DNA from: DATMNI01 sp963817515
GTDB lineage: Bacteria > Acidobacteriota > Terriglobia > Bryobacterales > Bryobacteraceae
Length of the DNA: 64,000 bases
Reading direction: 5' to 3'
Assembly: GCA_963817515.1 (NCBI GenBank)
Contig: CAWFPJ010000023.1
Span: forward strand, 310,001-374,000
Below the pieces are notes generated by a model. It was not told where the DNA came from, did not search any database, and saw only the letters and a list, made by a program, of their open reading frames with translations. The position numbers were made by a program, and so were the translations under genes. Below are positions 1-9,686 of this stretch, one piece after another; position 1 is the first letter of the stretch; every line of letters begins with the position of its first letter.

Positions 1-2
1 TG

Positions 3-473
3 GCGGCCGATTCCGCGGTGCTCAAGACCAGCTCGATTGTCTGGAGCAACCAGCGCGAACCTCTGAAAGCCTCGGTGGGCCAGGCCGAGGGCATGTCTAA
101 AAAGGTGGCGGTATCCAACCCCTTGGTTGTGGGCCAGGAAAAGATGGTCCCCAGCATCAACAAGGTTTTCCGCCGCAATCAGAGCATGTACATTTCTTTC
201 GACGTGTACGATTCCGCGCCCGACCCAGCCGACCTGCGCGCCCGGCGCGTTGCCGTGAGCATGAGCCTTTTCAACCAAAAAGGCGTCAAGGCTTTCGAGG
301 CCGGCCCATTGCGCGCCAGCGATCTGGCCGCCACGCGCCCCAATGCCGTGCCGGTCCAGCTTCAAGTCCCGTTGAAGGGCCTGGCGCCCGGCCGCTATAT
401 CTGCCAGATCAACGTGGTGGACGAGATCGGCCGCAAGTTCGCATTTCCGCGCACGGCAATGGTGGTGCAGTAA
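3..473 (+). CDS. C-terminal part of a VWFA-related Acidobacterial protein (partial)
   Basis: The reading frame is open from the left edge (about 156 residues seen) and stops at 471-473; the true start lies outside the window, so the internal GTG at 18 should not be taken as a start. The visible part is an extracellular-type beta-sandwich tail. It contains NPLVVGQEKMVPSI, VFRRNQSMY and a final APGRYICQINVVD stretch, which I recognise from the C-termini of large secreted von Willebrand factor A-related proteins of Acidobacteria. The VWA fold itself, with its metal site, is not in the window. Seventy-six bases separate it from the MBOAT gene downstream. Function is unknown; assignment to the family is by recalled similarity only. 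Confidence 0.6.
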   Translation, partial: AADSAVLKTSSIVWSNQREPLKASVGQAEGMSKKVAVSNPLVVGQEKMVPSINKVFRRNQSMYISFDVYDSAPDPADLRARRVAVSMSLFNQKGVKAFEAGPLRASDLAATRPNAVPVQLQVPLKGLAPGRYICQINVVDEIGRKFAFPRTAMVVQ

Positions 474-549
474 GTAATCCCGCACGGCCCGTAAATTGCA
501 CCACAGCTCATGAAGCCGCTAGTCTGAACCTTAGCGACTCGATTCTCTC

Positions 550-1936
550 ATGGGCCTTCAAGCCGGCAGCGCCGGCTATTTCACCTTCGTCGCCGCAGTC
601 TTCTTCCTTTATTGGGCAGCCGCACAATCGCGCCTTCCCCGCCTGGGCGTCGTCCTCCTGGCGAACTACTTCTTCTGTGCCCGCTACGGCCTCTTCTACA
701 TTTTCCTGATCCCGGCCTGCTCCACGGTCGATTACATCGTCGGGCTCGGGCTCATGCGTTTCCGCCGCGCCGGCGTTCGAAGAGCGCTGGTAGGGCTCAG
801 TCTCGCGGTCAACCTGACCCTTCTCATGGGCTCCCGGGGCGCTCTGGTCAACCCGCACGCAGGCTCCTTCACCGGGGATTGGGTCTTCCGCCTCGGGCTC
901 TCTTTCTACACTTTTCAAGCGCTTACCTACACGCTGGACCTCTACCGCCGCGATGCCGAAGGCACCCGCAGCCTGCTGGCCTATCTCTCCGCTGTCTCAT
1001 TTTTTCCGACTCTCCAAGCCGGGCCAATCACGCGCGTGACCGAGTTGATCAGCCAATTGGAAAAGCCTGCCTTGCTGAGCCGCACCGATGGCGGCCGCGC
1101 CTTTTTCCTGATCGGCCTGGGACTCCTCAAGAAGGCCTTCATCGCCGACTTCCTGGCGGAAAACCTGGTCAACCGCGTCTTCGACACGCCCAACCTCTAT
1201 AGCGGCGCCGAAGCGCTGATCGCCGTCTACGCCTATTCGCTGCAGCTTTATTACGATTTCTCCGGCTACACCGACATCGCCCGCGGAACCGCGCTGCTGC
1301 TCGGCATCCAGTTGCCCATCAACTTCGACCGCCCCTATCAATCCACCAGCGTCACCGAATTCTGGCGCCGCTGGCATATCAGCTTCTCTAACTGGCTGCG
1401 CGATTACCTCTATTTTTCGCTGCCCGGCGCGCGCACCAAGGTGATGCCCTACGTGAACCTGGTGATCACCATGCTGCTGGGCGGGCTCTGGCACGGGCTG
1501 ACCTGGACCTTCGCCATCTGGGGCCTGCTGCATGGCACGGCGCTGGCGGCCACTCGCGCCTGGCAGGTAAGCCGCGGCCGGCGCAGGCCGCCGCTCAGCC
1601 ACGGCGCAGCGCGCAGTGGCGGTGATTTGCACCTATCACTTCGTCTGCCTTACCTGGGTTTTCTTTCGCGCCGGCAGTGTCTCGAACGCGCTTCAAATCC
1701 TGGGCCGCATCGCCTCGCTAACCCCGGGTTTGGAAAATATCTCGATCCTCTTCGGCGCCGTGCTGCTGCTGGCGGCGGCCGCCTTGTTCGCCCGCGAGAC
1801 ATGGTACGCGCGCGCTATCGACGGCTTTGCGGCAACTCCGTTCTACGTGCATGCCGCGGCCCTGGCCCTGGTGGCCGTAGCCATCCAATTGCTGGCCGGG
1901 CACGGCAGCGCGCCCTTCGTCTATTCGCGGTTTTGA
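550..1936 (+). CDS. MBOAT family membrane O-acyltransferase (AlgI/DltB-like), one frameshift
   Basis: A polytopic membrane protein of about 460 residues that would move acyl groups across the inner membrane to an extracytoplasmic acceptor. Family signatures are visible: LSFYTFQALTYTLD, YYDFSGYTDIARG, EFWRRWHISFSNWLRDYLY and GGLWHGLTWTFAIWGLLHG, which carries the conserved MBOAT histidine. The frame starting at 550 holds these motifs until about 1565-1590. The hydrophobic C-terminus (CTYHFVCLTWVFFRAGS onward, ending at 1936) lies one frame over, so there is a single-base frameshift between. The next gene starts 3 bases later, and the tight spacing with two SGNH proteins, an acyl carrier protein and a KAS III-like enzyme implies one operon. 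The frameshift is probably a sequencing indel because similar shifts crowd this end of the window. The acyl substrate cannot be told. Confidence 0.88.
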
Positions 1937-1939
1937 GAC

Positions 1940-3338
1940 ATGAAAGCCTTCCCCCTCCAAACCGGTTTGAGCATTGTCACAATGGTGCTGCTGCTGGCCT
2001 GCGCCCGCCTGCTCATGCCGGCAATCCACGCGCCCGGGCTGGCTCAACTGGCGGAATTGGTGGACTTCACGCCGGAGCGCGCGCCGGTCATCCCCGTGGC
2101 CCCGCCCTCTGCGAAAACGCCGAGCCCCAAGGAGCTTGCGCCCGGCCTCGCTTCCATTCGCACTGACGCGCTCCCTGTGCCGTCGGCCCTGCTGGAGGAT
2201 TCTAACCACGGCCTGGATGCCTTCTACCAGGCCTTGTGGCGCACCGAGAGCCGCGAGCACGGCGCGGTCACCCGCATAGTCCACTATGGCGATTCGCCCA
2301 CCACTGCCGACCTGATCACCGGCGATGTGCGGGCAATTCTGCAAAAGCGATTCGGCGACGCCGGCCACGGCTTCATCCTGGTATCCAAACCCTGGGCCTG
2401 GTATCAGCACAGGGATGTGCGGCTCTCCGGTTCCGGCTGGCAGATCCGTGCCCGCCAGCCGCTTCGAAGCGCGCGATGGCATGTTCGGCCTGGGCGGCGT
2501 GAGCTTCACGGGCTCCGGCAATGCCCAAAGCCGCATAGTTCTCGAGACCGGCCCTCACACCAGCTTCGAGGTCTGGTTCTTGCGGCAGCCCGATGGCGGC
2601 ACGCTGGCGTTCACCGCCGACGGCAAAATGCTCGGCAGCATCGATACCAGTGCCGGCGCCAAGGGCTCCGGGTTCGCCAAATTTGAAGTCCCGGAGGGCG
2701 CCTCCGAGTTGGAGCTTCACGTGGAACAGGGCCGCGTGCGCGTCTTCGGGGTGACCGCGGAGAAGCCCGGCCCCGGCGTCGTGTACGACAGCCTCGGGCT
2801 GAATGGCGCATCCATCACCGTGCTGTCGCGCATGTTCAACCAGGCTCACTGGGCTGAGGAACTGCGGCATCGCAATCCCGATCTGGTCATCGTTAATTAC
2901 GGCACCAACGAAGCCGACTTTCCGGCCTTTATCGACAAGCAGTACGAGAAGGAACTCCGCGAAGCTATCCGCCGCCTGCATGCGGCGCTGCCCGAGGCTT
3001 CGCTTCTGGTGATGAGGCCGATGGATCGCGGCTACCGCAGCGGGCCGGGCGAGATCGAAACCATGCCCACCATCCCGCGCATCATCGCCATTCAGAAACG
3101 TGTGGCGCTGGAGACAGGCTGCGGCTTCTTTGACACGTTCGCGGCCATGGGCGGCGCGGGCACCATGGCCCGCTGGTATGCCGCCCAACCGCGCCTGGTC
3201 TCCGCCGATTTCATCCATCCCTACCCCGCGGGCGGCAAAATGATCGCGGTCACGTTCACCAGGGAGATCGCCAGCGGCCTCATGCGCTTCAAAATGCGCC
3301 AGGCCGTGAAAACTCAAACCAGCAGCGCGGTACGCTAA
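1940..3338 (+). CDS. SGNH/GDSL-type hydrolase or acyltransferase, membrane-anchored, one frameshift
   Basis: About 465 residues. An N-terminal signal anchor (LSIVTMVLLLACARLLM) is followed by a spacer and an SGNH-fold domain. Block I reads HYGDSPTTAD (catalytic Ser), the glycine block GLGGVSF, block III NYGTNEAD and block V DFIHPYPAG, giving the Asp-x-x-His pair. The frame changes between about 2445 and 2465; the N-terminal half is read from 1940 and the C-terminal half ends at 3338. In Alg and Dlt systems an SGNH-like partner (AlgJ/AlgX, DltD) takes the acyl group from the MBOAT protein, and the position directly after the MBOAT gene suggests the same here. The following gene is a diverged paralogue, so the pair arose by duplication. 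Substrate unknown. Confidence 0.8.
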
Positions 3339-3342
3339 GGTA

Positions 3343-4662
3343 ATGCTCGCGCGCCCCCAGTGGCACCGTTATGCCGTCGTTCTGCTGTGCGCGCTGGCCA
3401 TCACGCCCTCCGCGTTCCAGGCGGCAACCACAAAGAAAAAACGCACGCCGGTGCGGGCGGCCCCCAAAGTCACCGCGGCCATGCGCGCCGCTGCTTTGGA
3501 ACGCGTCGCGCAATATCTGGAGGATTCGGCGCAATCGCCTGTTGAACGGCCGGCCGCACTGGTGCCGGTCTTCGAGCTGCTCAAACGTACCAGTATGCCG
3601 GTCCACATCATCCACTTTGGCGACTCCCACACCGCCGCCGACGAATGGACCGGCGGCCTGCGCGACCATTTCCGTGAGCGCTTCGGCGATGGCGGCTCCG
3701 GCTTCTCGCTGGCCGGGCATCCTTTCTCGGCTACCGGCGATTCGATGCGCGCGGTGGTGGAACCGCCGGTTGGCAATCCGCCGGTCTGCGCACGGCCGCC
3801 GGCGATGGCTTCTTCGGGCTGGGCGGCGTCAGCATTGCTACCACGCGCCCGGGCCAGTCGGTCTTCCTCCAGGCCGAGTGCAATCGCCTGGAGATCCACT
3901 ATCTGCAGCAGCCGGGCGGCGGCCGGCTGGCGCTTTACGATTACGACGAGCGCCTGCAAGAGTTCTCGACCGATGGCGAAACGGCTCCGGGCTTCGTCCG
4001 CTGCCAAACCACGTCCGGCGCGCACCGGTTTCTGCTGAAGACGCTCGACGCGCGGCCCGTGCGGCTTTTCGGATGGGTAGCCGATAAGGAAGCCGGAGTA
4101 ACGTATGAGGCCCTCGGCATCAACGGCGCCGAAGCCTCCGTGATGCTGAAGTGGGACCGAATCCATGCTGGCCACTTACTTGCAACGTCGTGATCCCGGA
4201 CTGATCGTGCTGGCTTACGGAACCAACGAAGCGAGCGATCCATACTGGAGCCGCGAAAGTTATCGAGGCCATGTTTTCCGAACTGCTGCAGCGGCTGCGC
4301 CAGTACGCCCCCGCGGCATCCATCCTGGTGCTCGGCCCCGCCGACCGCTGGGGGCGCTACCAGGGCAAGCTGCGAATTGTGCCGGAATCGACCGCATCAT
4401 CGAGGCCGAACAGAAGGCCAGCCGCGAAAACGGCTGCGCTTTTTGGGACACGCGCCAACGCATGGGCGGTAAGGGCGCCATGCGCGATTGGGTTTACGCC
4501 GGCCTGGCGCAAGGCGACTACGTGCACTTTACAGCGGCCGGATACCAGCGTCTGGCGGATGTGCTGTTTGCCGATCTCATGCGGCAGTACGACGCATTCA
4601 AGAAGACGCGCACCGAAACCTTAGGCCAGATTTCACATGAACAACCGAACCAGAATCGTTGA
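3343..4662 (+). CDS. Second SGNH/GDSL-type protein, paralogue of the preceding gene, several frameshifts
   Basis: A signal peptide (YAVVLLCALAITPSAFQA) precedes an SGNH domain with block I HFGDSHTAADEW, GLGGVSI, block III LAYGTNEAS and block V DYVHFTAAGYQRLA. It shares the layout and many residues with the gene before it (compare the block I regions ending in KRFGDAGHGF and ERFGDGGSGF). The coding sequence is split over three frames, with shifts near 3770, 4155, 4255 and 4385. All family blocks survive once these are bridged and no separate stop mutation is needed, which favours sequencing indels over decay. The last frame ends at 4660-4662 and overlaps the start of the acyl carrier gene by 26 bases. 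Likely periplasmic esterase or acyl transferase working with the MBOAT protein; this role is inferred from context. Confidence 0.75.
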
Positions 4663-4870
4663 AATTATCCAGCAGATTGCGGAAAGACCGGTCGAGCCTT
4701 CACCGGAGGAATCGCTTTTCGAATCGGGGCTGCTGGATTCGTTCACTTTGACCGACATGATTACCGCGATCGAGAAGGAGTTCTCGATTCGCATCCCGGA
4801 CTCCGATCTGACGCCGCGAAAATTCGATTCGGTCAAGCGCATTGAAGCCTACATTCAGAGCAGGTCCTGA
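4637..4870 (+). CDS. Acyl carrier protein
   Basis: A 77-residue acidic, all-helical carrier protein. The phosphopantetheine attachment site is GLLDSFTLTDM, with Ser in the usual D-S-x position in the second third of the chain. It is intact, unlike its neighbours. It is not next to fabD, fabG or fabF as a housekeeping acpP would be, but lies between an SGNH protein and a KAS III-like enzyme. That suggests a dedicated carrier, in the way DltC serves DltB. The gene starts inside the end of the SGNH gene and stops 2 bases before the KAS III-like gene, so it is probably translationally coupled to both. Confidence 0.88.
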   Translation: MNNRTRIVEIIQQIAERPVEPSPEESLFESGLLDSFTLTDMITAIEKEFSIRIPDSDLTPRKFDSVKRIEAYIQSRS

Positions 4871-4872
4871 AC

Positions 4873-5817
4873 ATGTCCTATCTGCGCGCCTTGGGCTGCT
4901 ATCTGCCCTCCCGCGTGGTGGACAACGCGGAACTGGCGGCCTTGGTGGGCGCAGAACCGGCCTGGATTTTGCGATCCACCGGCATTGAACAGCGGCGCTT
5001 TGCTGCGCCCGAAGAAACCGTGGTCAGCCTGGCGGTATGTGCCGCCAGGGATTGTCTGGAAAGCGCGGGCCTGGGTCGATCCGAAAGCCGCGAAGGAAGT
5101 AGGTCTGCTGATTGTCGCCAGCGGTTCCAGTGAGCGCCGCTTCCCCGGTCCGGCGGCGGCTATCGCTTCAGCGCTGGGCATGGCCGGAACGCCCGCCATC
5201 GACCTGCCCATGGCCAGCGCCGGCTCGCTCTTCGGCCTGTCGCTGGCATCGCGCCTAGCGCGGATTACGGCAACGTGCTGGTGATCGGCACCGAGATCAT
5301 GTCGCGCGTCGTCCGTACCGACTCCACCGGCCGCGACACCGCCATTCTCTTCGGCGATGGCGCCGGCGCCTGCCTGGTGAGCGCGCAAACCGGCTTCGCG
5401 CGCATCGCCGATTCCCTGCTGGCAAGCGACGGCCAATTTGCCGATGCCCTCAGCCTGGATCTCGATTCGCCCCTCCACATGGATGGCCGAACCATTATTC
5501 TGCAGGCTTCGCGGAAAATTCCGCGCGCCATTTCCGAACTCCTGGCCCGCAACAATTATCGGCCCGATCAAATCGGCGCGTACCTGATGCATCAGGCCAA
5601 TCTCAACCTGATCACTCGTGTGGCGCAGGCCCTGGAAGTTCCGCCGGACAAGTTCTTTCGCAATGTGGAGCGCTACGGCAACACGTCGTCGGCATCCCTG
5701 CTGATTGCCGCCGCGGAGTGGTGGCGCGAGCGCGGCCAGCCGCTCGAAGCCCCCATCGTCTTCACGGCATTCGGCGCCGGGCTGAATTGGGGGGCGCTGT
5801 TGGCGGTGCCGGTTTAA
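4873..5817 (+). CDS. KAS III-like (FabH-fold) acyl enzyme with Ser replacing the catalytic Cys, two frameshifts
   Basis: About 315 residues of a FabH-type thiolase fold, read in frames joined at about 5074 and 5258. Conserved features are the N-terminal LGCYLPSRVVDNAEL, FGDGAGACLV, the His of YLMHQANLNLI and the Asn of YGNTSSASL. At the nucleophile position, where FabH has A-C-A-G, the sequence reads M-A-S-A-G-S; the codon is AGC at 5216-5218. FabH uses Cys-His-Asn for condensation. KAS III-like proteins with Ser, such as DpsC of the daunorubicin pathway, act in starter-unit transfer, so this enzyme may load acyl groups from CoA onto the adjacent carrier protein instead of condensing. That role is inference. 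The substitution lies in clean local sequence, but the gene carries indels, so it needs resequencing. Confidence 0.8.
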
Positions 5818-5849
5818 CATGACGGAAAGCCGGATCCGAGCCGCGACCG

Positions 5850-5867
5850 TGAGGGAGCGCGCCCTCA
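5850..5867. terminator. Short hairpin between convergent genes
   Basis: TGAGGG and CCCTCA form a perfect 6-bp stem around a 6-base loop, in the gap between the convergent KAS III-like gene and the oxidoreductase gene; the right arm includes the stop codon of the latter. No T-run follows on either strand, so a terminator role is only suggested by position. Confidence 0.25.
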
Positions 5868-7471
5868 TCCCCGCTTCAGCATCTCGCGCGCGCAATTGAA
5901 TCCCGGCGCGCCCATCACACCGCCCCCCGGATGCGCGCCTGAGCCGCACAGAAATAGTCCCTGCACCGGCGTCCGGTAGCGCGCCCATCCCGCCACCGGG
6001 CGCATCACGAACATCTGGTCCAGGCTCATCTCGCCGTGGAAAATGTTGCCGCCGGTGATGCCGAACCGGCGCTCCAGGTCGAGCGGCGAAAGCACCTGGC
6101 GGTGCTCGACGATCTTGCGGATGTTGGGCACGTACTCTTCGATCAGTGAAATCACGCGGTCGCCAAAGGGCTCGCGCAATTCGTCCCACGTGCCTTCGCG
6201 CAGCGTGTAGGGCGCGTATTGCAGGAAGATGCCCATGATGTGTTTGCCGGGCGGCGCCAGAGACGGGTCGTACATGGTGGGGATGGTCAGCTCCAGCAGC
6301 GGGCGTTCCGACGCGCGGCCATACTTGGCGTCGTCCCAGGCGCGCTCCACGTATTCGATGCTGGGGCAGATGTGCATGGTGGCGCGATGATGCGGGCCTG
6401 CCCCGCCTGAATACAAGTCACGGCGGATACGCCGTGAACTCGGGCAGCCCGTTAAGCGCCAGGTTGATTTTGCAGCTTGTGCCTTCGATGCGATAGTGGC
6501 GGATGGCGGCCACGAAATCCGGCGTCCAGGTCGCGCTCGTCAAGCAGGCGCAGGAACGTCGCTTTCGGGTCCAGGTTGGAAGCCACCAGGCCGGCCGCAA
6601 TCTCTTCGCCGCTCTCAAGCACCACGCCTTGCGCGCGGCCCGCTTGCCGCCCGCACCAGCACCTTGGCCACGGCTGCGTTGGTGCGAATCGTAACGCCCT
6701 TGGCGCGCGCCGATGCCGCAATGGCCTCCGAAACCGCGCCCATGCCGCCGCGCACAAATCCCCACAACCCGCGATGCCCCGCCACTCCGCCCATGCAGTG
6801 ATGCAGCAGGATGTACGCAGTGCCCGGCGACCGCGGCCCGCCATTGGCGCCGATCACTCCGTCGGTCGCCAGCGTCACTTTGACTTCTTCCGATTCGAAC
6901 CATTCGTCCAGAAAATCGGCCGCGCTCTGCGTGAAGATCTTGACCAGCGCCACCACATCCCTGGGCGCTTAGGCCGCGCAGGCGCCCCACCAGCTTCAGG
7001 TAGTCGATGAAGTCCATGCCGGTCCGCGGCGGAAAGTTGCGGCGGCGTGGTGAGCAGCAGCCCTTCCACCACCTGCGAGATGCGCTCGATCAGATCTTCG
7101 TAGGCCGGATAAACCTCGGCGTCATGCTGCGAGAACTTGGCGATCTCCGCCAGCGTCTTCGCCCGGTCCTGCCACATGAAGAAATGCCGGCCGTCGGGAA
7201 ATGCCGAGAAGAATGCCGGATCCTTGGCGTCCACCTGGTAGCCGTAGCGCTCCAGTTCCAGTTCGCGAACGATGCGCTCCTGCAGCAGGCTGGTGAGATA
7301 GGCGGCGGTGGAAACCCGGTAGCCCGGCCAGATCTCTTCGGTGACCGCGCAACCGCCCACCAGTTCGCGGCGCTCCAGCACCAGCACCTTGCGGCCGGCC
7401 CGCGCCAGGTAAGCGGCGGTCACCAGCCCGTTGTGGCCGCCGCCAATAATGATGGCGTCGTACTTGGGCAT
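5865..7471 (-). CDS. FAD-dependent oxidoreductase, PYROXD2/phytoene desaturase-like, about five frameshifts
   Basis: About 535 residues if the frames are bridged. The N-terminus has a dinucleotide-binding loop, IIIGGGHNGLVTAAYLARAG, followed by VLVLERRELVGGCAVTEE. The C-terminus carries the FAD-clamping stretch GLFLCGSGAHPGGGVMG. The order of blocks and the GGGHNGL loop point to the PYROXD2-like branch of the amine oxidase/CrtI superfamily, whose substrates are mostly unknown. The coding frame jumps near 7030, 6970, 6645, 6525 and 6415, the highest density in the window. Each segment keeps family-like sequence and no additional stop codon is required. ATG at 7471 is preferred; a GTG lies directly upstream. 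It starts 20 bases after the stop of the branching enzyme gene and is probably cotranscribed with it. Confidence 0.75.
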
Positions 7472-7491
7472 CACGGCATTCCTGGCGCCAA

Positions 7492-9667
7492 TCAGCGCTT
7501 TCGGAACGCCACCACGCTCAGCGGCGGCAGCGTCACGGCGATGCTGTGCGCGCGGTCGTGCATGGGCTCAGGCTGCGACGAAACGCACCCGCCGTTGCCC
7601 ACATTGCTCCCGCCGAACAGTTCGGAATCGGTATTGAGGATCTCCTCGTAGAAGCCTTCCTCGGGCACGCCGAACTCGTACATCTGGCGCGGCACCGGCG
7701 TGAAATTGCAGCAGACCAGAATGAAATCCTTGGGGTCTTCCGCGCGCCGCAGGAACGCAATGATCGAGTTGTTCACATCGTGGAAATCCACCCATTCGAA
7801 ACCGGTGTAATGGAAGTCCACCTGATAGAGCGCCGGGTTGGCGCGGTAAAGACGATTCAGTTCGCGCATCAGCGCCTGCAGCTTGCGGTGGGGTTCGAAC
7901 TCCAGCAGTTCCCATCGCACGCCGCGATCGTGATTCCACTCTTCGCGCTGGCCGATCTCCTGCCCCATGAACAGCAGTTTCTTGCCGGGATGCGCCCACA
8001 TGTAGGCCAGGAACGCGCGCACATTGGCGAACTGGCGCCATTCGTCGCCCGGCATTTTGTTCAGCAGCGAGCCCTTGCCGTGCACCACTTCGTCGTGCGA
8101 GATGGGCAGCACGAAATTCTCCGTGAAGGCGTAAAGCAGGCTGAAGGTGATGTTGTTGTGGTGAAACTTGCGGTAGATCGGGTCGTTGCTGAAATAGTTC
8201 AGCATGTCGTGCATCCAGCCCATGTTCCACTTCATGGTGAAGCCCAGGCCGTTGAGATAGACCGGCTTCGAGACGCCCGGAAAGGCGGTGGATTCCTCGG
8301 CCACCGTGAACGCGCCGGGAACCGTGTGCGCCAGTTCGTTGAAGCGGCGCAGAAAATCGATGGCCTCCAGATTTTCGTTGCCGCCGTACTGATTGGGAAT
8401 CCACTCGCCGGCCTTGCGCGAGTAATCCAGGTACAGCATGGAGGCCACCGCGTCCACGCGCAGCCCGTCGATGTGATACTCCTTCAGCCAGAACAGGGCG
8501 TTCGAAATCAGGAACGAGCGCACCTCGTTGCGGCCGTAGTTGAAAACCAGGTGCCCCAGTCGCGCTGCTCGCCCTTGCGCGGGTCGGCATGTTCGTAGAG
8601 CGCGGTGCCGTCGAAAAACGCCAGGCCGTGCGCGTCCTTGGGGAAGTGCGCCGGAACCCAATCCACAATCACGCCGATGCCTTCGCGGTGGCACGGTCGA
8701 CGAAGTACTTGAAATCGTCCGGCGTGCCGAAGCGCGAGGTGGGCGCGAAGTAGCCGATCACCTGGTAGCCCCACGATCCCGAGAACGGATACTCCATGAT
8801 GGGCATCAGCTCGATGTGCGTGTAGCCCATCCGCTTCACGTATTCCACCAGTTTGACGGCCAGCTCGCGATAGGTGAGAGTCTGCCCCATGGGGCCGCGC
8901 ATCCACGATTCCAGGTGTACTTCATAGGCGGCGACCGGCGCCTTCAGCCACTCGGCCGCTTTAGGCCGCGTCTCCATCCACTGCGCGTCCTGCCACTGAT
9001 ACGTGCCGATGTTCCACACCACCGAAGCCGATTTCGGCGGCGTCTCGCAGTAGAAGGCGTACGGGTCGGCCTTGAGCTGCTGGTAGCCGGCGAAGCGTGA
9101 ACGCACGTTGTACTTGTATGTCACGCCCTCGCCCAGCCCGGGAATGAAGATTTCCCAGACGCCGCCATTGCGCCGGCGCATGGGATGGCGGCGCGCGTCC
9201 CACTCGTTGAACTCGCCGGCCAGCGTCACGCACACGGCGTTGGGCGCCCAGACCGCGAAGCGAACTCCGCTGACGCCGTCCGCCTCCGTGAGGTGCGCGC
9301 CCATCGTGTGCCAGGCCTCATTCAGCGTGCCCTCGGTGTACAGGTAGAGATCGGTTTCGGGAATCTGCGGACCGAAGCGGTAAGGGTCGTCGATCTCCAC
9401 TTCGCGGCCGTCCCACAGCCGCGCCACGATCGTGTAGGACTGCGGATCGCCTTCGAGCGCGGCGCAAAAGAAGCCTTGCGCATGCTGCTTGATCATGTCG
9501 CAGCGCTGGCTGCCGGTGCGGACCACCGCCGTCTCGGCCTGCGGCAGGAACGCGCGCACTTCCCAACGGGGCTTGCTGTTCTTCTTGCGGATGCCGTGCG
9601 GGCCCAGGATGCGGAAGGCATCGCCGTGGTATCCGCCAACTATCGCTTCAATCTCTTCACCAGTCAT
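7492..9667 (-). CDS. glgB: 1,4-alpha-glucan branching enzyme, two frameshifts
   Basis: About 725 residues, the usual length for GlgB. It makes alpha-1,6 branches in glycogen. Order seen: N-terminal CBM48-type region (GYHGDAFRILGPH), a second carbohydrate-binding part (VRFAVWAPNAVCVTLAGEF), then the GH13 catalytic barrel with HIELMPIMEYPFSGSWGYQ, DGLRVDAVASMLYLDYSR (nucleophile Asp), VAEESTAFP (acid Glu) and ISHDEVVHGKGSL, and a C-terminal beta domain. ATG at 9667 starts MTGEEIEAIVGGY; longer reading upstream has no family match. Frames change near 8695 and 8540. The gene is head-to-head with the deaminase gene, with only 19 bases between the two ATGs, so promoters must lie inside one of the coding regions. 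Confidence 0.92.
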
Positions 9668-9686
9668 GAGAGACCTAGACTCAAGT

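Noticed and set aside
550..4662. Programmed ribosomal frameshifting in the MBOAT and SGNH genes
   Set aside because: There is no recurrent slippery heptamer, shifts go in both directions and unrelated genes nearby are hit too.
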